DNA from: AP-16 sp036395835
GTDB lineage: Bacteria; Pseudomonadota; Alphaproteobacteria; Rhizobiales; Xanthobacteraceae
Direction: 5' to 3'
NCBI GenBank assembly: GCA_036395835.1
Contig: DASWCW010000113.1
Location: 1-64,000 of the forward strand
Length of the DNA stretch: 64,000 bases
Part shown: positions 29,481-40,209 of the stretch, piece after piece
Position numbering within the stretch: the stretch's first letter is position 1
Layout: each line of letters begins with the position of its first letter
Notes under the pieces: model-generated
Told to the model about the DNA's origin: nothing
Databases searched by the model: none
The model's input: only the letters and a program-made list of their open reading frames with translations
Made by a program: the position numbers and the translations under genes

Positions 29481-30412
29481 TGGTTGCGCAAGAGCAATTC
29501 CACGCGAGCCGTTCCGCGGGCATCGCCGGCCAATGCCGGATTCATGTCTCGTTCGAGTTCTTCCCGCCGAAGACCGAGGAGATGGAGAAGACGCTGTGGG
29601 AATCGATCCAACGCCTGGCGCCGCTCGCGCCGAGCTTCGTTTCGGTGACCTACGGCGCCGGCGGCTCGACCCGCGAGCGCACGCATGCGACGGTGAAGCG
29701 CATCCTGGCCGAGACCGCGCTCGTTCCCGCCGCGCACCTGACCTGCGTCGCGGCGGCATGCCCGCAGATCGACGCGGTCGTGCGCGCCTATTGCGAAGCC
29801 GGCGTGCGGCACATCGTGGCGCTGCGCGGCGATCCGCCCGGCGGGGTGGGCGAGCGCTATGCGCCGCATCCGGGCGGCTATGCCAATGCGGCCGCACTCG
29901 TCGCCGGCATCCGGAAGATCGTCGACGTCGAGATTTCGGTCGCCGCCTATCCGGAGAAGCATCCCGACAGCCCGACGGTCGAAGCCGACCTCGACATGCT
30001 CCAGGCCAAGGTCGACGCCGGCGCCAATCGGGCGATGACGCAGTTCTTCTTCGATAACGAGCATTATTTCCGCTATCTCGATCGCGTCCGCGCCCGCCGC
30101 ATCGACATTCCGATCGTGCCCGGAATCCTGCCGGTGCAGAACTTCAAGCAGGCGAAGGCGTTCGCGGAGCGCTGCGGCGCCTCGATGCCGCGCTGGCTCG
30201 CCGAGCGCTTCGACGGGCTCGAGGACGATCCGGCGACCCGCAAGCTGATCGCGGCCGCGGTCGCGGCCGAGCAGGTGCTCGACCTCGTCGATCGCGGCGT
30301 GAGCGAGTTTCATTTCTACACGATGAACCGCGCCGATCTCGTCTACGCGATCTGCCATTTGCTCGGCCTGCGGCCCAATGCGGCACCGGAAGCCAAGAAA
30401 GCCGTGGCGTGA
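29480..30412 (+). CDS. metF: Methylenetetrahydrofolate reductase MetF
   Basis: This 310-residue flavoenzyme reduces 5,10-methylene-THF to 5-methyl-THF, the methyl donor for MetH. Conserved segments are SFEFFPPKTEEMEKTLW with the catalytic glutamate, FVSVTYGAGGSTRERTHATV, HIVALRGDPP, and AMTQFFFDNEHYFRYLDRVRA. IPIVPGILPVQNFKQAKAF and GVSEFHFYTMNRADLVYAICHLLGL follow. It overlaps the regulator gene (TGATG). Full length. Confidence 0.96.
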   Translation: MVAQEQFHASRSAGIAGQCRIHVSFEFFPPKTEEMEKTLWESIQRLAPLAPSFVSVTYGAGGSTRERTHATVKRILAETALVPAAHLTCVAAACPQIDAVVRAYCEAGVRHIVALRGDPPGGVGERYAPHPGGYANAAALVAGIRKIVDVEISVAAYPEKHPDSPTVEADLDMLQAKVDAGANRAMTQFFFDNEHYFRYLDRVRARRIDIPIVPGILPVQNFKQAKAFAERCGASMPRWLAERFDGLEDDPATRKLIAAAVAAEQVLDLVDRGVSEFHFYTMNRADLVYAICHLLGLRPNAAPEAKKAVA

Positions 30413-30528
30413 GCATGCCTGCAGTAGATGAGATCGGGCAGTGTGCGACGAAGTCAGGGGATGTGACAAATTCGTGAGACCTGCAGCAAGTAAGGCGGAG
30501 AGATAGGGCAGAGCGAATCGGCATGCGA

Positions 30529-30572
30529 CTCCCTCTCCCCGGAGGGGAGAGGGGTGGGGTGAGGGGGATCGG
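30529..30572. repeat. Palindromic repeat, left flank of the DUF559 cassette
   Basis: The stretch reads CTCCCTCTCCCCGGAGGGGAGAGG followed by GGTGGGGTGAGGGGG. It is the mirror partner of the copy at 30938-30980: read on the minus strand, that copy gives nearly the same sequence. The two form an imperfect inverted repeat of about 40 bases around the DUF559 gene. Confidence 0.75.
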
Positions 30573-30599
30573 AAGAAATAGGGAGCGCAATGCGTTTGA

Positions 30600-30998
30600 A
30601 TGAATGTGAGCGGCAGGACTTCAACGGCGAGGCGATTGCGCCGCAATCAAACGGACGCCGAGCGTATTCTATGGCTGAAACTGCGGGATCGCAGGCTCAA
30701 TGGGCTGAAGTTCAGGAGACAGGTACCGATCGACCGATATGTCGTGGATTTTTTCTGTGCCGATGCTCATCTGGTGATCGAGGTCGATGGTGGGCAGCAT
30801 GCCACGGCTGACGAAACGAACCAGACGAAGGTTTTGGAAGCAATGGGATATCTGGTGCTGAGATTTTGGAACAACGAGGTGCACGAAAACATCGACGGAG
30901 TTCTGGAATCGATTCTGAACCTCCTCGCCAGGTCCGAACCCCCTCACCCCGACCCTCTCCCTTGCGGGGAGAGGGAGAACAAGCGCCGAGGTTGCTGA
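30600..30998 (+). CDS. DUF559 (Vsr/RecB-nuclease-like) protein inserted between metF and metH
   Basis: This 132-residue protein of the DUF559 family is related to the very-short-patch-repair and restriction-endonuclease-like fold. Typical segments are [54 protein letters not shown] with candidate metal-binding acidic residues and QxH, and [21 protein letters not shown]. The last 20 or so residues are encoded by a palindromic repeat ([14 protein letters not shown]) and are not part of the fold. Its codon use looks more A/T-rich than that of metF and metH, which suggests acquisition. The substrate is unknown. Confidence 0.85.
   Translation: MNVSGRTSTARRLRRNQTDAERILWLKLRDRRLNGLKFRRQVPIDRYVVDFFCADAHLVIEVDGGQHATADETNQTKVLEAMGYLVLRFWNNEVHENIDGVLESILNLLARSEPPHPDPLPCGERENKRRGC
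30938..30980. repeat. Palindromic repeat, right flank of the DUF559 cassette
   Basis: The stretch reads CCCCCTCACCCCGACCCTCTCCCTTGCGGGGAGAGGGAG. It is inverted relative to the copy at 30529-30572. It overlaps the 3' end of the DUF559 coding region and lies only 24 bases before the metH start, so its GGGGAGAGGGAG could influence metH translation. Confidence 0.75.
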
Positions 30999-31003
30999 AC
31001 CCG

Positions 31004-34753
<3,750 letters not shown>

Positions 34754-34816
34754 AGGTTCGAAAATACCGGCACGGCAGCGTCGAAACGGGAATCAGCGCA
34801 TGGTATTCATGCGCAC

Positions 34817-35674
34817 ATGCATAAAGCCCTGTCCTGGGACGATGCGCGAATCCTGCTCGAAGTGGTGCGGCACGGCACGCAAGGGGCGGCCTCGAAGGCG
34901 CTCGGCGTCGACCAGGCAACCGTGTCGCGGCGATTGCTGCGGCTCGAGGATGTGATCGGCGCTCCGCTGTTCCTGCGCGACGGCACGCGGCTCATCCCGA
35001 CCGATCTCGCTAGGCGCATGGCGGAACAGGCCGAATCCGCGGAATCGGCGCTCACCTCGGTTTTCGACATGGAAGTGGAGGGCAAGCCCGAGGGGGTCGT
35101 GCGGATCACGGCGACGCCGATGATCACCGCGCACGTGCTGGCGCCGGCGTTGCGGCTGCTGCGCGACCTCGCGCCCGGCATCATCGTCGAGCTCATCGGC
35201 GCGCCGGAGAACCTCGGGCTGACGCATCGGGAGGCAGACGTGGCGCTGCGCCTGACCCGACCCGCCGGCGGCAGCTTCCTCGCCCGGCGCATCGCCATGG
35301 TGGAATACGGCGTGTTCGCGCGCCGCGGCACCGATCGCGGGAAATTGCCGTGGATCGGGCTCGACGAGATGCTCGGCGACTTGCCCGAGGCGCGTTGGCT
35401 CGCCAAGCGCGAGCACGAGCCGGTCATCGCCCGCGCGGCCGACATGGAAACCATCTATCAGGCGGCGCGCGCCGGCATCGGCCGCGCCTTGCTGCCGCTG
35501 GCGATCGCCCGACGCGACAGCGGGCTGATGCTGGTTCCGGTCGCGGACCCGCCGGCGCCGCGCGAATTGTGGCTCCTGGTCGAGCGGCGGGTGCGCCAGA
35601 CGCGCCGCGTCTCGATCGCGCTCGGCTGGGTCGAGGCGGTGGCGCGCGATTCCTTCTCGCCGCCGCCGCCGTGA
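34817..35674 (+). CDS. LysR-family transcriptional regulator
   Basis: This 285-residue protein has an N-terminal winged helix (WDDARILLEVVRHGTQGAASKALGVDQATVSRRLLRLEDVIGAPLFLRDG). The C-terminal substrate-binding domain is of the type seen in regulators with ITATPMITAHVLAPAL. It lies 63 bases after metH on the same strand, with no obvious divergent target gene. Effector and targets are unknown; one possibility is autoregulation only. Confidence 0.88.
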   Translation: MHKALSWDDARILLEVVRHGTQGAASKALGVDQATVSRRLLRLEDVIGAPLFLRDGTRLIPTDLARRMAEQAESAESALTSVFDMEVEGKPEGVVRITATPMITAHVLAPALRLLRDLAPGIIVELIGAPENLGLTHREADVALRLTRPAGGSFLARRIAMVEYGVFARRGTDRGKLPWIGLDEMLGDLPEARWLAKREHEPVIARAADMETIYQAARAGIGRALLPLAIARRDSGLMLVPVADPPAPRELWLLVERRVRQTRRVSIALGWVEAVARDSFSPPPP

Positions 35675-35776
35675 TCGGGATCAGAGGTCAGTAATCAGTA
35701 ATAGTAATCAGTCGAAGTCCGGAACCGCGCCGCTTTTACGACCGCTGAGGACCGATTTCTATTCCCTGAAATGCGA

Positions 35777-35803
35777 ACACCGGAGAGAAATTCTCTCCGG
35801 TGT
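35777..35803. terminator. Perfect 13-bp inverted repeat, possible terminator
   Basis: The arms ACACCGGAGAGAA and TTCTCTCCGGTGT are separated by a single base. No U-run follows on either strand, so it may be a factor-independent terminator of weak type, a cruciform or a protein-binding site. It lies 68 bases beyond the stop of the 29-residue peptide gene, on the downstream side. Confidence 0.4.
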
Positions 35804-35870
35804 CGGAACCGTGTAGCCGTTTTCATTCGCGACCGGCAATTTGGCGGAAAGATTTTTGTTGTAGTCCCCT

Positions 35871-35960
35871 TCAAAATGCGCCGAGCAGGATCGCGGCGAT
35901 GAAAAGAAACACCGCGAACACCGCCAGGACATTGAGTTTCAGGGCAAGATCCACGACCAT
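35871..35960 (-). CDS. 29-residue single-span membrane peptide
   Basis: A short frame encodes a peptide that starts MVVDLALKLNVLAVF, continues AVFLFIAAILLGAF and ends in TGA. Almost the whole chain is one hydrophobic membrane span. A very strong ribosome site (GAGGGAGGTGG) sits directly before the ATG at 35960, which makes translation likely. I recall similar tiny membrane peptides in Bradyrhizobium relatives, without a function. It lies in the 607-base space between a LysR gene and an amidase; the rest of that space holds the inverted repeat at 35777 and nothing else I can identify. Confidence 0.6.
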   Translation of the reverse strand: MVVDLALKLNVLAVFAVFLFIAAILLGAF

Positions 35961-36281
35961 CCACCTCCCTCGCAGTTGAAGCTATAGTATAGCAGAGCGC
36001 GATCTCGTTCCGAAGAAAGAAACATGCTGCAGCGCGAACGCGCAGCGATGGATCATCGCACGCCAACGAATTGGGATCGTTCCAGATTCGGCCAGGCTGC
36101 GATTTACCGGCGAACTTTATGAAGATTCCAAAATACCCTTCCGCTCGGCCGGCATCGTGAGCATTCATGCGAATTTTGCAATTCTTCTACAAATCGCTGC
36201 AAACGGCGAGCTGGCAAATCGTCCGATCGCGCGGGCTCCGCTGACCAAGCCGCGATCCTCGAACCTAAGATCCCGTTGCGC

Positions 36282-37574
36282 TCACCCGTGCGCGCGCGCG
36301 ATCGCGCGCTCGAGAAACAGCGCGGCTTCGAGCGCGCTCCTGTCGCGTCCGAACCGTCCGACGATTTGCACCCCGAGCGGCAGACCGGCATCGTCGGCGA
36401 GCCCCGGCACGTTCACGCACGGCGTGCCCATCAGGGTCCACAGCCGATTGAAGATCGGATTGCCGGTCGTCTGCAGGCCGTGCGGCGCCGCGCCCGGCGC
36501 CGACGGCGTCAAGATGACGTCGACTTCGTCGAGCAGATCGCCGAGCAATTGCCGCGCGCGCCGCGTGGCGCGGCGCGCGTCGTCGTAACGCTCCGCCGTG
36601 ATCTCGGCTGCGTTGTCGAGCAGCTTGCGCAGCGTCGGCGCGATGCGATCGCGATGACGATCGTACTCGAAGGCGAGTGCCCGATAGGCCTCGTAGTCCT
36701 GGATCACCGGATGCGCCCGCCAGGCGTCCTCGAGCGCGGGCGGCAGCGACATGTCCGTCACGCGAGCACCCGCGGCGGCCGCCGCGCGCCCCGCCGCCTC
36801 GAGCGCGGCCTGCATCGCTTCGCTTGCTTGCGACCAGATGTGCATGCGCATCACCGCGATGCGCGGTGCAGCCGGCGTCGTGCGATCGACCCGCAGATCG
36901 CGGTCCGCGATGGCCGCCGCCGCGAACGCCACGTCGCTGACGCTGGCCGCGAACAGGCCGACCGTGTCGAGCTGCCAAGAGAAGCATTTCATGCCGACCG
37001 TCGGCAGCAATTGATAGGAGGGCTTGAAGCCCGCCACGCCGCAGAACGCCGCCGGCCGGATCACCGAGCCGCCGGTCTGGCTGCCGATCGCGATTGGAAC
37101 CATGCCGGCGGCGACCGCCGCGGCCGAACCCGAGGACGAGCCGCCGGGCGTGTGCTGCGGATTTCGCGGATTGCGGGTCTTGCCGGGCTGCAGATGCGCG
37201 AACTCGGTCGTGACGGTCTTGCCGAGCAGGAGCCCGCCGGCGCGACGGATCTGCGAGACCACCGCGGCGTCGGTCCGGGGGCGATGGCCGGCGTAGATCG
37301 ATGAACCGTATTCGGTGGGGAAATCCACCGTATCGACGATGTCCTTGACGCCGACGGGAAGTCCGCGCAGCGGCCCGGCCGAAGTGGCCGCGGATTGTTT
37401 CGCGCGCGGAAGATCGAGCGCCGTAAACGCGCCGATCTCGGCCTCGCGCGCCGTGATCGCCTGCTCGCAGTTCTCCAGAACCGCCGCGGGCGTCAGCCCT
37501 CCGGCTTCGATGCGGCACGCCAGATCGAGCGCATGGAGCGCGCGCTCGCTGGTCCTCAAGGTATGGATGTTCAT
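36282..37574 (-). CDS. Amidase signature family protein
   Basis: This 430-residue amidase has the Ser-cisSer-Lys triad. The lysine is in GLPVGVKDIVDT, the cis-serine in GGSSSGSAAAVAAG and the nucleophile serine in GSQTGGSVIRPA. It should hydrolyse a small amide or carbamate in the cytoplasm. The subunit is about the normal length for stand-alone amidases, and no gatB or gatC is near, so GatA is unlikely. Substrate is unknown. The start at 37574 gives MNIHTLRTSERAL; longer starts are open but unsupported. Confidence 0.88.
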   Translation of the reverse strand: MNIHTLRTSERALHALDLACRIEAGGLTPAAVLENCEQAITAREAEIGAFTALDLPRAKQSAATSAGPLRGLPVGVKDIVDTVDFPTEYGSSIYAGHRPRTDAAVVSQIRRAGGLLLGKTVTTEFAHLQPGKTRNPRNPQHTPGGSSSGSAAAVAAGMVPIAIGSQTGGSVIRPAAFCGVAGFKPSYQLLPTVGMKCFSWQLDTVGLFAASVSDVAFAAAAIADRDLRVDRTTPAAPRIAVMRMHIWSQASEAMQAALEAAGRAAAAAGARVTDMSLPPALEDAWRAHPVIQDYEAYRALAFEYDRHRDRIAPTLRKLLDNAAEITAERYDDARRATRRARQLLGDLLDEVDVILTPSAPGAAPHGLQTTGNPIFNRLWTLMGTPCVNVPGLADDAGLPLGVQIVGRFGRDRSALEAALFLERAIARAHG

Positions 37575-37652
37575 GCGTTTCGATCCGAAGAGGAGAGGGC
37601 GGCGACAGCACAGCGCCCGCCGCGAAAGAAGCATTGAAGCATCCTTAACGCA

Positions 37653-38738
37653 ATGGCGGGCATGCTCCGCGCCATGGCGCGCGGAGTGGCCCTGTTCCTC
37701 GTCGGCTCCCTCCTTCTCGTCGCGCTGCTGGGGTGCGGCCGCTGGTTCGAGCAGCGCGATCCCTGGCGGCACGATGCGGAAGTCGAATGCCTGCAGTCGG
37801 GTGCGGTCCGGGAAGGCTCGAGCGTCACGCGGATGAGCCCGATCGAAGGGCCGGGCATCTGCGGCGCCGATTTTCCCCTGAAGGTGGTCGCCCTCGGGGC
37901 CGGACCTGCGCTCGGCTTCGCCGACGAAGTGCGCCCGCCGGCATCAATCCCGGGCTCGACGTTGCCGCAGGCCTACCCGCGGGAGCTCGCGGTCCCGTCC
38001 TATCCGCCATATCGGCCCCAGCCCGGTGCGCCGCCCGGCCCGAGCGCGGATCCGAGGCTTGCGCCCGAGCCGCCGCCGCAAGCGCCCGATCCGGTCTATC
38101 AGACACGGCCCGGGACCTATGGGCGCCCCGCGCCGCAGCCTCATGGCAGCCAGGTGCCGCTCGGGCCGAGCCGGGATCCGGCATTGGCGATCACGTCGGG
38201 TCCGGCAGCGGTTGCGCCGGCGGCGACGCTGGCGTGCCCGATGGTCTCGGCGCTCGATCAATGGGTCACCGAGGCGGTGCAGCCCGCGGCGCAGCGCTGG
38301 TTCGGCGAGGGCGTGATCGAGATCAAGCAGATCTCGGCCTATTCGTGCCGCAGCATGAACGGGCAGCGCGGCGCGCCGATTTCCGAGCACGCTTTCGGTA
38401 ATGCGCTCGACGTCGCCGCCTTCACGCTGGCGGACGGCCGCAAGGTCACGGTGAGGGACGGCTGGCACGGGCCGCCCGAGGAGCGCGGCTTTCTGCACGA
38501 CGTTCACGCCGCGGCGTGCCGGCAATTCGCGACCGTGCTCGCGCCCGGCTCGAACGCGTTCCATTACGACCATATTCATGTCGATCTTGCGCGGCGCGGG
38601 AGCGGGCGGGGCATCTGCAATCCCCCGGCCATTCCGGGCGATGCCGTGGCAGGACGCCGCGGCGATCCCTCGTTCACGGGGTCGGTGCGCACCGGCGCGC
38701 GCGGTCATCTGCCTTCGGCGGCCGCCGGCGAAGATTGA
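37653..38738 (+). CDS. Extensin-like (VanY-related) exported protein
   Basis: This 361-residue protein has an N-terminal hydrophobic signal (MARGVALFLVGSLLLVALLGC) with a lipobox-like LLGC. A long Pro-rich region follows (about 100-185). A C-terminal extensin-like domain is related to D-Ala-D-Ala carboxypeptidases. The metal-site residues are visible in SEHAFGNALDVAAF and NAFHYDHIHVDLARR, and the conserved CPMVSALDQWV starts the domain. It probably acts on peptidoglycan in the periplasm. ATG codons at 37653, 37662 and 37671 are all possible starts. Confidence 0.82.
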   Translation: MAGMLRAMARGVALFLVGSLLLVALLGCGRWFEQRDPWRHDAEVECLQSGAVREGSSVTRMSPIEGPGICGADFPLKVVALGAGPALGFADEVRPPASIPGSTLPQAYPRELAVPSYPPYRPQPGAPPGPSADPRLAPEPPPQAPDPVYQTRPGTYGRPAPQPHGSQVPLGPSRDPALAITSGPAAVAPAATLACPMVSALDQWVTEAVQPAAQRWFGEGVIEIKQISAYSCRSMNGQRGAPISEHAFGNALDVAAFTLADGRKVTVRDGWHGPPEERGFLHDVHAAACRQFATVLAPGSNAFHYDHIHVDLARRGSGRGICNPPAIPGDAVAGRRGDPSFTGSVRTGARGHLPSAAAGED

Positions 38739-38846
38739 TTGCTTGCGAGCGCGCCTGGCAGCGCAATGCAAGCCCTCGGGTGGAAGTCGTGCAGCTTCGG
38801 AAAAAGCTGCACCGGAACAAGCAAGCGCGACCGCAGTTTCCTGGGT

Positions 38847-39062
38847 ATGGCGATGAGCAGACAAAAACTCCACTTCATGGTGCGCAAGCAAGTCAGAGGC
38901 GATGGCTTGCCATTCTGGCTGTGGGAAGTCGTGGACGCGTGCGGGTGGACCTTGGTGTCCGGCACCGTCTACGGACCGCGCTCCAGGGCCGTCGAAAAGG
39001 CGAGGGCGACGATCCTGGCTTGCGAGAATCCCCCGAACGCCTGGGGCCGAAAAGCGTCTTAG
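38847..39062 (+). CDS. Small soluble protein, unknown function
   Basis: This 71-residue protein (MAMSRQKLHFMVRKQV...) has a central FWLWEVVDACGWTLVSGTVYGPRSRAVEKARATIL segment, which reads like a compact alpha/beta fold. It lies 108 bases after the extensin-like gene. I recall similar short proteins in related genomes without a function. The second ATG at 38853 is an equally good start. The gap that follows (39063-39285) shows nothing I can identify. Confidence 0.5.
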   Translation: MAMSRQKLHFMVRKQVRGDGLPFWLWEVVDACGWTLVSGTVYGPRSRAVEKARATILACENPPNAWGRKAS

Positions 39063-39285
39063 GAAACTTGGAAACCTGCCCAACAAATGGCATCGCATTC
39101 CATTTGGAGGATGCCATGGCGGCCTTTTGTTGAGACACGCTGGGTGCAGCCACAGATCTCACAAGAATAAATATGAGAGCAGGCGCTTGCCGACGTCGCC
39201 ATTGAGCGATCCGGGCTGCGGAATTTCCCGCGGGCGGGCGAGTCAGCGCTCCGGGTGGTGCGTCGGTTCGAAACGGATATTCAGG

Positions 39286-39489
39286 CTAATGGTCGGGGCG
39301 ATCATCGCGTGGGCGAAGCGGAGTCTCGTAGACGAGGTCCGTGGTGCTGTTCTGCGCCGCCTGGTCCGCGAGCCTCGCCCACATCTGGGCCATCTTCAGC
39401 AGCACCATGCGCGATTGCTGGTTTTTCGACGCGTCCGCCAGCTCGATGCAATCCAACGCGGCCTTGCGGTATTTGCCGTAATTACCCAC
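39286..39489 (-). CDS. Small conserved helical protein, unknown function
   Basis: This 67-residue protein has GNYGKYRKAALDCIELADASKNQQSRMVLLKMAQMWARLADQ, a pattern found in many short hypothetical proteins of Hyphomicrobiales. The start is a GTG at 39489, chosen for GGGAG eight bases upstream; a GTG at 39513 would add eight residues without a ribosome site. It is helix-rich and soluble. No function is known to me. Confidence 0.7.
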   Translation of the reverse strand: MGNYGKYRKAALDCIELADASKNQQSRMVLLKMAQMWARLADQAAQNSTTDLVYETPLRPRDDRPDH

Positions 39490-39662
39490 AGGATCGTCTC
39501 CCGAACTACCCACGGCATGGTTTAAACGATTTGAATCGAAGAACCCTCGCCTACCGGGTCGGTTCCGAGGCCTTGCGAAAAACTCCAGGCTTGTGCCGGT
39601 GCCGCCGATCCGGTTGCTCGCGACCCCTCTTCGCCAGCGGGGAGGGAGGCGCCGAGATCAAT

Positions 39663-40055
39663 TCAGACCTTCAAGGCCGCCTCCAGGGCTTCGGCAAGCT
39701 GCTCCTGGCCGAACGGTTTCTGCAGCACCGGCCGGTCCTGCCAGGGCGGTTCCAGGCGGCCGTCGGCATAGCCGGTCGAAAACACGAACTTTATCCCGCG
39801 CTTGGCCAGCGCTTCCGCCACCGCATAGCTCTTCTCGCCGCCCAGATTGATGTCCAGCACGGCGATGCTGGGGGGCGTCCGGTCCAGCATGTCGATCGCG
39901 GTCTCGACGGTCGATGCCGAGCCGAGGATGGTGCAGCCGAGATCGGTGAGCATGTCTTCGAGCAGCAGCGCGATCAGGGTCTCATCCTCGATGATGAGCA
40001 CGCGCACTCCGGTGAAGCGTGAGGCTTGATCGCGGTCCGGCACGGGGGATTCCAT
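39663..40055 (-). CDS. CheY-like response regulator receiver protein
   Basis: This 130-residue protein is a single receiver domain. The acidic pair lies in IIEDETL, the phosphoryl-accepting aspartate in SIAVLDINLGG, a conserved Thr/Ser position in VFSTGYAD and the lysine in VLQKPFGQEQL. It has no output domain, so it should act by protein contact. No histidine kinase gene is adjacent. The final GAALKV-like helix completes the fold. Target unknown. Confidence 0.9.
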   Translation of the reverse strand: MESPVPDRDQASRFTGVRVLIIEDETLIALLLEDMLTDLGCTILGSASTVETAIDMLDRTPPSIAVLDINLGGEKSYAVAEALAKRGIKFVFSTGYADGRLEPPWQDRPVLQKPFGQEQLAEALEAALKV

Positions 40056-40069
40056 TCAGGAGCGCCGAC

Positions 40070-40191
40070 TACCTAGGCTGGCAGCGCGGCAGCTATAGCC
40101 CAGGAACGGCTCGCGGCAAAACCGCCGCGCCACGAGGACGCCGGAGGCCGTCCGCGGCCGAAACCCTGTGCGGCTGGCGCGGCTTTTTTTT
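40070..40191 (+). ncRNA. Candidate small RNA
   Basis: The 154-base gap between the response regulator and oxoprolinase genes, both on the minus strand, contains a strong plus-strand terminator with no plus-strand gene before it. The preceding 80 bases are GC-rich and could fold (for example GCCGCGCCA at 40124-40132 pairs with TGGCGCGGC at 40175-40183). The simplest explanation is a small transcript of about 100 bases. The 5' end is a guess; no promoter is clear. Confidence 0.35.
40152..40191 (+). terminator. Intrinsic terminator with an eight-T run
   Basis: The stem CCGCG-GCCG / CGGC-TGG-CGCGG, with a 10-base loop and a TGG bulge, is followed by C and TTTTTTTT (40184-40191). It is oriented for plus-strand transcripts, while both neighbouring genes are on the minus strand. 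Confidence 0.65.
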
Positions 40192-40209
40192 GAACGCGCG
40201 GCGACGCCC

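Noticed and set aside
36282..37574. GatA subunit of the amidotransferase
   Set aside because: The amidase triad is shared, but no gatB or gatC lies nearby and the sequence fits stand-alone amidases better.
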